DNA from: Mytilisepta virgata
Lineage: Eukaryota; Mollusca; Bivalvia; Mytilida; Mytilidae
Direction of reading: 5' to 3'
DNA length: 64,000 bases
NCBI GenBank assembly: GCA_028015205.1
Contig: CM051512.1
Location: 10,910,255 to 10,974,254 of the forward strand
Shown: positions 14,304-22,925 of the stretch, piece after piece
How the letters are laid out: each line of letters begins with the position of its first letter
How positions within the stretch are numbered: position 1 is the stretch's first letter
Program-made: the position numbers and the translations under genes
The notes under the pieces: model-generated
What the model saw: only the letters and a program-made list of their open reading frames with translations
Database searches by the model: none
Told to the model about the DNA's origin: nothing

Positions 14304-14675
14304 AGTAGTATATATGCGGTTCTAAATTAGTATTTGAGGAGGTGGAGAGGAGGAGGATCATGAGGATCCGGAAGTGACGTCACCGGAAACGGAAATGACG
14401 TCACAGGAAGTGACGTAATCGGAACTGGTAGTCACGTGACCGGAACCGGAAGTACCGGAAGTGATTTGCGCGCATGCGCAACCGGAAGTGACGTGTTTTC
14501 GCGCCATTTCTTTACGGAAATGACGTAAGTCATGTGATAGGACCCGGATGTGTCGTCTGCGCATGCGTAGGTGGAACCGGAAATACCCGGAAGTGATTTG
14601 CGCGCATGCGCAACCGGAAGTAGTGGATTTCCCCATGATTTGATTACGGAAGTGACGTAAGTCACGGACCCGGAT
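14304..14675 (+). repeat. Left terminal inverted repeat
   Basis: It matches the reverse complement of ~27163-27656 and is CpG-rich. After a 60-bp purine-rich outer part it carries many regulatory-looking motifs: CCGGAAGTGACGTCA (14368-14382), TGACGTCA (14396-14403), CACGTG (14433-14438), perfect NRF1-type CGCGCATGCGCA (14469-14480 and 14601-14612), and E2F-like TTTTCGCGCC (14496-14505). An internal unit of ~125-130 bp is present about twice here and three times in the right copy. Confidence 0.93.
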
Positions 14676-15687
14676 GTGCCATGCTTGACCAGATTGAATT
14701 ATCTCCCTTTTCCCGCACTTCTCGGTCGTCTCTGGATCTTTCATCGGTCTGATACCCTCACTGTTATGTCGAAGTCCGAGAGTATACGTTTGGATTATCT
14801 CTCCTTATCCCGCTCTTTTCATCTGTGGGTGATGTTTTCTGTGAGGACCGAAAGGTAGGATTGGATTATGTCCCCTTACCTCCAAGTGATGCTGTCACCA
14901 ATGGAGGGGTGTCCTTAGCAACGGCGGTCCATTTCATTGCATTCACTTCTCTTCTCTTGCTCCATCCCGCTCTTTGCTACTCCTTGCTGCTCATCGCTAC
15001 TCAGGCTTGTTGCTGTTCGTCATCGCTGCTCTTCTCTTGCTCTTTGCTGCTCAACGCTGCTCTGCACTGTACTCAGACCTGAAAGAAAGCACCCTAAAGA
15101 CAATCGTTTATCCTAACACTAGTTCTGCTTACTAGCCTGCTTCAAAGTCATGTTTCAAATGCTGGATTGGGCTCAATCCCTTATGACTTTGAAGTGGTAC
15201 TAGTGTTAGGGATAAGATTATTTTAGGGTTAGGTAAGTATTTTATTATTTTATAATTTGTCTAATTTTTCTTAATTTTCTTAATTTTTTATTATTTTTTA
15301 TAATTTTTTTTAATATATTTACATAATTTAATAATTTTTCTAATTTTTCTAATTTTTTTTTTAACAAGTAATATATTTACATAATTTTTCTAATTTTAAT
15401 TCTTTTTGGGGGTTTTGGAACCATTTAGTAAAAAAATTATAACTATTTTAACTTTTTCTGGGTTTTCGTCAACATTCGGAACCATTTAGACGTCTTCGGA
15501 ACAGTTTTTCACTCTTCGTGAATGTTCGGTCGTTTCCGGAGGGGATGCTCACTTACAGGTCCGCGTTTGTGGAGGCATCCATGTTGGATCCCGTTAATGT
15601 GACGTCATGGAAAATTTCAGTGGAAATTTCCATTAGAAAACGGATTGAAACATGTCGGGGAACGCGGCCGTGAGCAAAGACACCTTG
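14676..15687 (+). other. Polinton left subterminal non-coding region
   Basis: Between the left TIR and the polymerase promoter there is no credible gene. It contains CT-rich DNA with repeated CTTGCTC/CTGCTC words (14945-15065), a large stem-loop (15091-15229), an AT-rich TTTTTCTAATTTTT tract (15230-15410) and a CRE-like TGACGTCA at 15600-15607. The short frames at 14676-15082 lack any recognisable domain. Confidence 0.6.
15091..15229. other. Nested three-part stem-loop
   Basis: Four nested complementary pairs lie in order: ACCCTAAA (15091-15098) with TTTAGGGT (15222-15229); TTATCC-TAACACTAGT (15108-15123) with ACTAGTGTTAG-GGATAA (15199-15215); CTTCAAAGTCAT (~15140-15151) with ATGACTTTGAAG (~15183-15194); and GATTG with CAATC near 15165-15178. 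The pairing could act in DNA as a cruciform or in RNA. It resembles no tRNA or riboswitch I know. Confidence 0.6.
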
Positions 15688-15730
15688 GGTGCTCTCTTTT
15701 ACGTCCGCGTTCTGGCTATATATACAGTGC
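15600..15730 (+). promoter_or_regulatory. Promoter of the polymerase gene (CRE + TATA module)
   Basis: TATATATA at 15717-15724 lies 50 bp upstream of the first ATG of the zinc-finger/polymerase frame (15774). The ~50 bases from 15681 to 15730, containing ACGTCCGCGTTCTG, match at ~40 of 50 positions the module upstream of the CARD gene (26303-26352). A palindromic CRE, TGACGTCA, sits at 15600-15607, ~117 bp upstream of TATA; the CARD promoter has the same arrangement at ~88 bp. Confidence 0.7.
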
Positions 15731-15773
15731 AAAACCTCTCATTTCGTATTGAACCTTTGATAAGGTAACAACC

Positions 15774-16120
15774 ATGTTCTCTTGTGAGAAATGCGGTAAG
15801 ACCTTTACCGAGAAGACCAACCTGCTTCGCCAGATCCAGTCCAGTCCTTTGCCTGCCAGGTATGTGGAAAGGAGTTTGCCAGGGCTGACAACCGGAATCG
15901 CCACCAGGAGTCCCACAGGTATACTCTGACGTGTCCAGACTGTGGGCAGTATTTCAACAGATTGGACAACCTTGCTCGCCACAGACTGTTGCATACCAAG
16001 CCAGATGCCAAGCCCAGGATGAAGAAACCAGTCAAGAGACCAGCCTCGCCACTACCTGGCCCGAGTGCAAAAAGACGCAGGACGGTGTCGCCACCTGAGA
16101 GTCCAGCCAGAAATCAGTGA
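15774..16120 (+). pseudogene. C2H2 zinc-finger N-terminal part of the polymerase gene (frameshifted)
   Basis: From ATG 15774 the frame opens with MFSCEKCGKTFTEKTNLL, the Cys half of a C2H2 finger, then loses its frame near 15830-15845. The adjacent frame (15848-16120) continues with two more fingers: CQVCGKEFARADNRNRH and CPDCGQYFNRLDNLARH with LLH. A basic linker, KKPVKRPASP…KRRR, resembles a nuclear localisation signal. That frame ends at TGA 16118 while the polymerase frame is already open from 16065, so a second frameshift separates fingers from polymerase. I infer that the ancestral protein was a zinc-finger/polymerase fusion able to bind DNA, perhaps the element's own ends. A separate small gene is less likely, because no new promoter or good ATG precedes the polymerase. 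Confidence 0.75.
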
Positions 16121-18683
16121 CAAAGCCTTTCGCTTACTGATGCCCAGGTATGCTGGTGTCTTTGAAGAGATCCAAGAGAGACTGGACCGGGACCTGGAAG
16201 AATACCAAGACGACGAAGAGCGAGAACGCCAGGAAAAGAAACATCACCTGTACAAGTTGAAGCAGCAACTGGAACGACATCTCCAAGAATTACCCGTGAT
16301 TGGCTTCAACACCGGGAAATACGACGTGAACGCCATGAAGATAGATTTCTTCACTCGTCTGGCGGAAAGTCACAAGATAAAGTATACCGTGAAACGCAAC
16401 AACAATTTCATGTGCATCAAGACGGAGAAGTTGAAATTTTTGGACATCACCAACTACCTGGCTCCCGGATTTAGTTACTCCCAGTTTTTGAAAGCCTACG
16501 GCTGTACGGAAGACAAAGGTTTTTTTCCATACGAATGGATGGCCGGTTTAGACAAGTTGGCAGTGACGGAGTTACCACCACACCAGGCATTTTTCAGTAC
16601 GCTGAAAAACGAGAACATTGCACCCGAAGAGTACCAGCTGTGTCGGGACGTCTGGCAAGAAAAGAACATGAAGAACATGAAAGAGTTCCTGATATGGTAC
16701 AACAACAAAGACGTGGAGCCCATGCTGGAAGCCATCGAGAAGATGTTTGTATATTACAAGGGATTGAAGGTGGACATGTTTAAACACGGAATCAGCGTAC
16801 CGGGACTCACACTGAAAACCATGTTCGATGGTCTGACCGATTATTACACCGTTCCGGACGAGAAGAATAAAGATCTGTACCAGTTGTACAAAGAAAACAT
16901 AGTGGGTGGACCCGGCATCGTCTTCCACAGATACCACGAGAAAGACCAGACCTTCATCCGTCCTGCCGAATACCAAGACCCAAAAGCGTGCAAGAAGATC
17001 TACGGTGTGGACGCCAACGCCTTGTATTTGTGGAGTATTATGCAGGATATGCCAACGGGGCACTTCGTCCGTCGCAAGACCGAGGACGATTTTAAAAGAC
17101 AGACACCTTGAAGGTACGAACGAATGGCTATCGAGTGGTTGGAATGGGAAGCCCAGGAGACAGGACACCACATACGTCACCATGGGAACGATACGGAAAA
17201 ACTTATAGGACGTCGGCGCCTTCCCGTGGATGGTTACTGTAAAGCTACTAATACAGTTTACGAGTTACAGGGCTGCCTGTGGCACGGACATTGTTGTCGC
17301 CTGACTCGGGGAAAGACAGAAAACCCGTTGAACGGAAAGAGCCTGGATGAATTATACAGGACTACCCAGGAAAAAATACAGTACATAACAGAAAACGACT
17401 ATCAAGTGAAACAGATGTGGGAGTGCGAATGGGACCGGTTAAAGAAAGAAGACCAAGGAATCAAGACCTTCGTGTCCCAGAGGCAGAGACCCTGTGATCG
17501 TTTCGCCACGATGACCGAAGACGACATCATGAGAGCCGTGATGGAAGATAAGTTGTTTGGTGCCTTGGAAGTGGACCTGCACGTACCTGAGGACCTAAAG
17601 GCAAAATTTGCAGAAATGCCTCCAGTGTTTAAGAACGTGGATGTGTCCAGAGACGACATTGGGGACCACATGAAGAGTTATGCAGAAGAAAAAGGAATCA
17701 AGCCGCAGCCTAGAAAGTCAATAATCGGCAGCATGTTTGGAGAGAAGATCATGATAATATCCCCGTTGCTGAAATGGTACGTCAACCACGGACTTAAAGT
17801 CACCAAGATTTACCAGGTGGTGGAGTACACGCCGTCGGCGTGTTTCAGACCCTTCGGAGATCAAGTCAGTAATGCCAGGAGAGCCGGAGATGCCGACCCA
17901 AATAAAAAGATAATTGCAGAAAACGAGAAACTGAGGGGAAATTCCACCTACGGCAAGACGGTGACCAACAAGGAAAGGCACAGGGATGTGATTTACTGCC
18001 AGGAACACCAGATCAGTCGCTACCTCGTTGATCCCTCTTTCCGGCGGTGCAACCAGCTGAGTGACAAAACGTTTGAAGTGGAAATGTGTAAGAAGACCAT
18101 ACACCTGGACCTGCCTATGCACATTGGGTGTTTCGTTTACCAGTACGCCAAGCTTCGGATGTTGGAATTTTATTACGATTTTATGGACGTCTTTGTCGAT
18201 CGCCGTGATTATCAATATTGTGCAATGGACACCGACAGTGCCTACATGGCTCTCTCTGGCGATAGTTTGGAGGAAGTGATCAAACCGGAGTTGCGTCGGC
18301 GCTTTGAAGCAGAGAAGAAGAATTGGTTTCCCCGTACTGATACACCACAACTGGCTGCTTGGGATAAGAGGACTCCAGGACTGTTCAAGACAGAATTCAG
18401 TGGTGACGGGATGATAGCCTTGTGTAACAAGACGTACTTTTGCTTTGGAGACGAAACCAAGTTTAGTTGTAAAGGGGTCAACAAGAGAACCAACGACATC
18501 AACAAAGAAAAATACATGGACGTTCTCCTGTCAAAGAACTCTGGCTCCGGAACCAACAGAGGGTTTCCTTCTGTAGACAACCAAGTCTACACCTACTTGT
18601 AAGAGCGAGCTGGCTTTTCCTACTTTTATCCAAAACGCAAAGTTTTGGCGGACGGGGTGTCCACGACACCCTTAGATATTTGA
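16065..18683 (+). pseudogene. polB: Protein-primed family B DNA polymerase, two in-frame stops
   Basis: Replicates the element using a protein primer, a known property of the viral/organellar type-B family. Visible signs are an exonuclease-like region (PVIGFNTGKYDVNAM, KFLDITNYLAPG), the A-type motif YGVDANALYLWSIM, a domain with LPVDGYCKATNTVYELQG…WHGH, the B motif KLRGNSTYGKT and the C motif YCAMDTDSAYM with both Asp. An in-frame TGA at 17109-17111 lies after the A motif, and the same frame simply continues. A TAA at 18600-18602 is followed in frame by 26 codons with family-like C-terminal sequence (GFSYFYPKRKV, DGVSTTPLDI) up to TGA 18681. No ATG precedes the first conserved block, because the start belonged to the zinc-finger part at 15774. 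The gene is therefore broken but otherwise full length. Confidence 0.93.
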
Positions 18684-18791
18684 TCGGATGAACGGCTTAC
18701 CGACTCGATTGTACATATGTTATGCAGTGGGAAAGCTTTTCATTTGATGTATGAACAGACCACTCTTCTTAGAGTCGTCTGTTAACCGATA

Positions 18792-18911
18792 ACAAAAAAA
18801 AAAAAAAAAAAAAAAAAAGAATTAGAAAAAGAAAAAAAAAGAAAAAAAGAAAAAACAAAGAAAAAAAAAGAAAAAAAGAAAAAAAAAGAAAAAAAAAGAA
18901 AAAAAAAGAAC
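18792..18911. repeat. 120-bp purine (A/G) tract
   Basis: Almost pure A with scattered G from 18792 to ~18910, just after the polymerase gene. The minus-strand frame reading through it as poly-Phe is an artefact. Confidence 0.9.
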
Positions 18912-19012
18912 TAGGTACCTGGTAACAGGAGCTCAACCCACATAGGCGGATAGGGGATGCCCTCTCGTTGAGGGTTGTCAGGTCGTTAAAAGCCTGGCCG
19001 CGGACCATAGTG
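18911..19012. other. ~100-bp GC-richer block between gene clusters
   Basis: Contains CTAGGTACCTGGTAACAGG and a small hairpin CCCTC-TCGTT-GAGGG (~18960-18974), ending near GCCTGGCCGCGGACC. Together with the adjoining purine tract it separates polymerase from the next genes. A second purine tract plus conserved block occupies the equivalent place after the protease (26043-26194). It may be a short retroposon read on the minus strand with a pyrimidine tail, or an element-specific boundary. The function is unknown. Confidence 0.4.
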
Positions 19013-19092
19013 GGTGTTTTAACAAAAATAGTTATAATTTGTTAACTAAATTTACACTCATTTTCTATTTATAGAGGAAAGCTCCAGCCTGT

Positions 19093-19106
19093 CACGTGTA
19101 TAAAAG
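19093..19106 (+). promoter_or_regulatory. E-box/TATA promoter of the BH1-like ORF
   Basis: CACGTG (19093-19098) abuts TATAAAAG (19099-19106), placing a start site near 19130, about 10 bases before the ATG at 19140. Confidence 0.5.
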
Positions 19107-19139
19107 GAAGTGAAGATAGTCAGAGAAGTCATTCGTACG

Positions 19140-19226
19140 ATGGACCCCTTCCAAGTATACGAGAGAATCGTCACTGCCATGTTCGAAGACGGTGTGGTGA
19201 ACCAAGGAAGACTGGTCCTATTGTGA
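19140..19226 (+). pseudogene. Bcl-2 BH1-like fragment (28 codons)
   Basis: ATG 19140 begins a 28-codon frame ending in TGA 19224; the frame continues ~17 codons beyond before another TGA. The residues MFEDGVVNQGRLVLL before the stop and AVSGLGATYLD after it follow the pattern of a BH1 motif (FxDG-VNWGRxxxL-xFGG), with Gln in place of the usual Trp. No BH3, BH2 or membrane anchor is recognisable, so this is at most a remnant of a Bcl-2-type apoptosis regulator. It has its own TATA box and lies upstream of the PC4-like gene. Chance resemblance in so short a frame is the main alternative. Confidence 0.42.
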
Positions 19227-19300
19227 GCAGTTTCCGGATTGGGCGCCACATATTTGGACAGTGTACCATCGTGTTGATCTATCGAAACGGTTGGAATTGA

Positions 19301-19435
19301 CCAATGAAAATACCAGATTTTCGACCAATCGCAACGGGAGAAGTTAACCAATCACGATGTCGTAAAGATAGCCAATCCTGTTTCACGTTTCATAATATAA
19401 GAACCAATCCAGTCCATCTCCGATATGTATATAAA
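19301..19435 (+). promoter_or_regulatory. CCAAT-box array with TATA, promoter of the PC4-like gene
   Basis: Five same-strand CCAAT boxes stand at 19301, 19325, 19348, 19372 and 19404 (spacing 24, 23, 24 and 32), with an inverted one at 19238-19242. TATATAAAT follows at 19428-19436. The array points at the gene starting at 19461. CCAAT boxes are bound by NF-Y in animals; near-regular ~24-bp spacing is visible directly. Confidence 0.7.
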
Positions 19436-19460
19436 TAGACCAGCTAGAAGAATCATGTAT

Positions 19461-19976
19461 ATGTCTCGTAAAGAAAAGAAAACCAAAGACCAGACCAAGC
19501 GCGATATCGTTCAAGACGCCATGACAGATTCCAATATTTCTTTGAAAGTACTACTAGGTGGAGGACGTTATGCAGAGCTGACAGAATGGAAAGGCAGTAA
19601 AAGAGTAGATCTCAGACGTTGGGAAAGTGAAACGGTGCCCACAAAGACCGGAGTCAGCCTGTCGTTAATGCAGTGGAAAATGTTGTGCAGTACTACAGAA
19701 GTGGTGGACGACCTGATCACCAGAATCAAGGACAAAGAACCGGTGGACTGCAGATATCATCTGGGAGAAGATGTTTATGTCATCATTAAAGCACCCTATC
19801 CTATTATTCACGTCAGAAAATATTTCGTGCCTAACGGAGAACTGACTTTACAGCCAACCAAGAGAGGTATAACGCTGAGTCCCTACGAATGGCAAGAACT
19901 GAAGAAGATCATACCTTTGTTTGAAGAAAAAGAACCAGAACTCAAAACATTGACTGATGTAGATTTTGTAAAATAA
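19461..19976 (+). CDS. Tandem PC4-like (p15 coactivator type) nucleic-acid-binding protein
   Basis: Two PC4-like repeats occur in tandem. The first runs from GGGRYAELTEWKGSKRVDLR to GVSLSLMQWKML. The second runs from LGEDVYVIIKAP, IHVRKYFVPNG to KRGITLSPYEWQELKKI. The pattern (β-rich half, K/R-x-DLR/VRKY, then G(V/I)xLSxxxW) matches transcriptional coactivator p15/PC4, a ssDNA-binding fold. I infer a role in replication or early transcription. The frame is open from 19425, but that ATG lies inside the TATA box, so 19455 or, more likely, 19461 is the start (171 aa, basic N-terminus SRKEKKTKDQ). The C-terminal gene of the element (26362-26985) carries the same domain type. Confidence 0.75.
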   Translation: MSRKEKKTKDQTKRDIVQDAMTDSNISLKVLLGGGRYAELTEWKGSKRVDLRRWESETVPTKTGVSLSLMQWKMLCSTTEVVDDLITRIKDKEPVDCRYHLGEDVYVIIKAPYPIIHVRKYFVPNGELTLQPTKRGITLSPYEWQELKKIIPLFEEKEPELKTLTDVDFVK

Positions 19977-20065
19977 AATATGAAACTGTTTCATTTGTGT
20001 TTGTGTTAAATATCCCAGTATACAATCATATCGATCAGTCTTGATCTACCACTCAAACCGACAAC

Positions 20066-20806
20066 ATGAGTTGGCCTTCCGATCAGCAAACCCAAGTCCT
20101 TGAACAAGAAGAACCTTACTATTGTAATCCTACCAAAGACCCCAATATCTTTTATTGTTCCGATGGATTCGATCCGAATCATTTCATGCCTTGGATTCAT
20201 CCGTTTACCTGTTTGATTGCGGGTCCTACCGGAAGTGGGAAATCGGTCTTTGTCAGACGATTCGTGGCTAATATCCACCATATGATGTGCCCTTTTCCTG
20301 ATCGAATTTTATGGTGTAATGGCGAATACCAAACGCTTTATGGTACCGTGGACGGTGTAGAATTTATACAAGGACTACCCGATATCGATAGTTTAGATTC
20401 GAGTAGGCGACACTTGATTATCATCGATGATTTGATGACAGAAACCGATGACCAAGTGGCTTCCTTATTTACTAAAAAGAGTCATCATCAAAACATCAGC
20501 GTCATGTATATCGTACAAAACATCTTTCATCAGGGAAAACACCACAGGACCATCAGTCTCAATGCACATTACATGGTCTTATTCAAGAATCCTCGAGACT
20601 CTTCTCAGATTCATAGTTTGGCTCGACAAATGTTTCCTCGGAAAGCGGATCTTTTATTAGATGCCTATGCTTCCGCAACGGCCGAACCTCACGGCTATTT
20701 AATCATCGATATGAAACAACAGACTCCAGATCGACTGAGATTGAGAAGCCATATTTTCCCCGGAGAAGTACAAAGTGCTTACGTGGATGCATATATACGT
20801 CGGTGA
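20066..20806 (+). CDS. FtsK/HerA-type genome-packaging ATPase (A32-like)
   Basis: 246 aa, frame intact. Walker A is GPTGSGKS (residues 53-60) and Walker B is LIIIDD (117-122), followed by QNIFHQGKHHRTISLNAHY, the typical polar motif after the VQN sensor in this family. Members pump viral DNA into preformed capsids; Polintons carry one in the late block beside capsid and protease genes, as here. The start ATG (20066) follows a 90-bp intergenic gap after the PC4-like gene. Length is normal for Polinton ATPases. Confidence 0.95.
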   Translation: MSWPSDQQTQVLEQEEPYYCNPTKDPNIFYCSDGFDPNHFMPWIHPFTCLIAGPTGSGKSVFVRRFVANIHHMMCPFPDRILWCNGEYQTLYGTVDGVEFIQGLPDIDSLDSSRRHLIIIDDLMTETDDQVASLFTKKSHHQNISVMYIVQNIFHQGKHHRTISLNAHYMVLFKNPRDSSQIHSLARQMFPRKADLLLDAYASATAEPHGYLIIDMKQQTPDRLRLRSHIFPGEVQSAYVDAYIRR

Positions 20807-20850
20807 ATACAGCGTCACGTTAGTCTTGGCCGGAAAACGGAAGAGAGAAC

Positions 20851-21186
20851 ATGGTCTCGACACGTCTCCGAAAACACGCCAACGATCTAGTATATTTACG
20901 ACACGCAAAGCCTTGTATTCAAAAACATCTCATACAGAAAGCCGATCGAAGTCTCATCGAGTGTTTGTGCGAGTGTGCTGATAACGTTTTGAAAGGACAC
21001 GTCGAGTTAACTCGTGCACAGAAAGATAAATTGAAACGAAATAAAAGCGGACTCCGAGAACTGGCGAAAAAGACGGTCAGTTTCAAAAAGAAAAAAGTCA
21101 TTTTACAGAAAGGAGGATTCTTGGGATCTCTCTTGGCACCCATTGCATCCGTCGTGGGACCGTTACTCTCCGGATTGTTACAATGA
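20851..21186 (+). CDS. Conserved Polinton small protein with hydrophobic C-terminus
   Basis: 111 aa. An α-helical, Cys-containing N-half (LIECLCECADNVLKGHVELT) is followed by a strongly basic stretch (KKTVSFKKKKVILQK). A glycine/leucine-rich hydrophobic tail (GGFLGSLLAPIASVVGPLLS) ends the protein. The layout is recurrent in Polintons beside the ATPase. The basic-plus-amphipathic end suggests a DNA-associated or membrane-active virion protein; that is inference and no enzyme motif is present. Its TGA overlaps the next ATG as ATGA (21183-21186). Confidence 0.75.
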   Translation: MVSTRLRKHANDLVYLRHAKPCIQKHLIQKADRSLIECLCECADNVLKGHVELTRAQKDKLKRNKSGLRELAKKTVSFKKKKVILQKGGFLGSLLAPIASVVGPLLSGLLQ

Positions 21187-21821
21187 AGATCTTGTATTTG
21201 AATACGTCTACTCAGATCCCGCAACGACCCAAACCTCCAGTCGATCAGCGAATCCGAGCCATGGATACCTTAGATAGAAAGATGCACGATATCTTGGAAC
21301 GTGACGATCTACCGACCGAGGAGCGATTGAAATTATACGATCAGTCTCTTTATCGTTATATGAATATACACGATGATTATAGACACAGACCTGTCGTCCC
21401 GGAACTCCCGACAACTCCCGAAGATCCCTTGGAGAAAGAGGTCATAGAAAGTGTTCCAAAAACACTCAAAGGAAAAGCAGAACTTTTATTGAAGAAAATG
21501 AAAGCCAGTCCAGAGATCACGTGGAACGAGAAGGGAGAATTAACGTTTAAAGGAGAAACCATCAAGGGAAGCAATGTGGTGGATTTAGTCAACGACGTCT
21601 TGCGTAAAAGGAAATATTTTAACCCGGAAGAATGGGAAAGGTTTGGCGAAGCGTTAAGAGAAGCTAACGTCCCACAAGATTTGATAGGTCACGAAGAAAG
21701 ATGGAGACATATTCGCCAAACGAAAAGAACACCGAGAGCTCGAAAACGACAACAAAGTCCGTCTCCGAAACGATGGCAAACACCGAAAACGCCCAAGGCA
21801 TTGACGTGGACACCGTATTAA
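21183..21821 (+). CDS. Conserved Polinton protein of unknown function
   Basis: 212 aa, intact. The N-half is helical and charged (LDRKMHDILERDDLPTEER, YDQSLYRYMNIHDDY). The middle-to-C part holds the conserved-looking segment ITWNEKGELTFKGETIKGSN, then VVDLVNDVLRKRK. The C-tail is rich in Arg/Lys/Ser/Pro (KRTPRARKRQQSPSPKRWQ), suggesting nucleic-acid contact. I recognise the type from other Polintons but know no function. The start overlaps the preceding stop by ATGA, implying coupled expression. Confidence 0.75.
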   Translation: MKILYLNTSTQIPQRPKPPVDQRIRAMDTLDRKMHDILERDDLPTEERLKLYDQSLYRYMNIHDDYRHRPVVPELPTTPEDPLEKEVIESVPKTLKGKAELLLKKMKASPEITWNEKGELTFKGETIKGSNVVDLVNDVLRKRKYFNPEEWERFGEALREANVPQDLIGHEERWRHIRQTKRTPRARKRQQSPSPKRWQTPKTPKALTWTPY

Positions 21822-21858
21822 AAAGAAATGTCACATCCAGCCGCTGTTAGTTTAGGTC

Positions 21859-22912
21859 ATGGACTCGACGTATTACCATGTTCCTGATCCCGGGAGTTAT
21901 GGAGGTCTTAATAAATTCAGACCGAAAGGGTACACGCAAAAAGAAGTCAAAGAATGGTTACATACTCAAGATGCATATACTCTACATAAACCAACTAAAA
22001 GACGGTTCGTCAGACGAAGAGTGGTGGTGTATGGAATAGATCATCAATGGCAAGCGGATTTAGTAGACGTAGCGAAGATTGCGTCTGATAACGATGGATA
22101 CAGATATTTGCTTACCTGTATCGACGTGTTGTCGAGATACGCCTGGGTCGTACCTCTCAAAGACAAGACGGGTCGGAGTTTAGTGGCAGCTTTCAATGTC
22201 ATTTTCAAGTCGGGAAGACTTCCGATTCGTTTACAGACTGATAAAGGCACGGAATTTACCAACCGAGTGTTCCAGAAATTTTTAAGAGATCGTGACATCC
22301 ATTTCTTTACGACTCATAACGAGGAAACGAAAGCCAGTATCGTGGAGCGTTTTAATCGTACGTTAAAAACGAAAATGTGGAAATATTTTACTCACAGAGA
22401 AACGTTGAAGTATTTGGATGCTTTGGAAGACATGGTGATCTCGTACAATCATACTTACCATAGAAGTATCGGTAGACCACCGGTCGAAGTGACATGGGCT
22501 AACCAGACCTCGGCTACCCAAACGATTGTATGGAAGAAGTGGCTCGATTCCAAAATGCAAATTCAAAACTGGAGATCGAGTGCGACTCACTAAAGCGAAA
22601 AGAACTTTTAAAAAAGGATATTTACCTCATTGGACGGAAGAATTGTTTACCGTGGTCCGATGCATCGAGGCCAGACCCCCGGTATACGTGGTGAAAGACG
22701 ATCACGGAGAAGAATTGGAAGGAACATTTTATGCCGAAGAATTACAGAAAGTCATTAAGAAAGACGACGTGTATAAAATCGACAAAATTTTGACGAATAG
22801 AAAGAAAGGCAGGAGATTACAGTATCTCGTCAAATGGTTGGGTTATCCTGCCAAATTCAACAGTTGGATATTTTCTTCGGATCTACAAAAGCGAGACGTT
22901 CACTCAAAGTGA
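21859..22912 (+). pseudogene. int: Retroviral-type DDE integrase with chromodomain, frameshifted
   Basis: Inserts the element and makes the 6-bp duplication. The first frame (21859-22593) holds the rve core with the catalytic triad D67 (WQADLVDV), D128 (QTDKGTEF) and E163 (SIVERFNRT); the last two are 35 residues apart as expected. The second frame, usable from ~22560 to 22912, holds the small C-terminal domain (KTGDRVRL) and a chromodomain (YKIDKILTNRKKG, QYLVKWLGYPAKFNSWI). They are joined by one frameshift located between ~22526 and 22565. No N-terminal HHCC zinc motif is seen in the first 60 residues. The catalytic core frame is otherwise open. Confidence 0.93.
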
Positions 22913-22925
22913 ATCAGTTGAATCG

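Noticed and set aside
14358..14744. Frames across the left TIR (and 27037-27528 in the right)
   Set aside because: They translate the internal TIR repeat in several frames at once, with no family resemblance.
15091..15229. tRNA or riboswitch
   Set aside because: Strong pairing but no cloverleaf, anticodon arm or known aptamer pattern.
16572..17183. Long minus-strand frames opposite polymerase, integrase and capsid genes
   Set aside because: Antisense shadows of clear + strand genes; no domains.
18769..19008. Minus-strand ORF rich in Phe/Leu
   Set aside because: Reads through the purine tract; homopolymer product.
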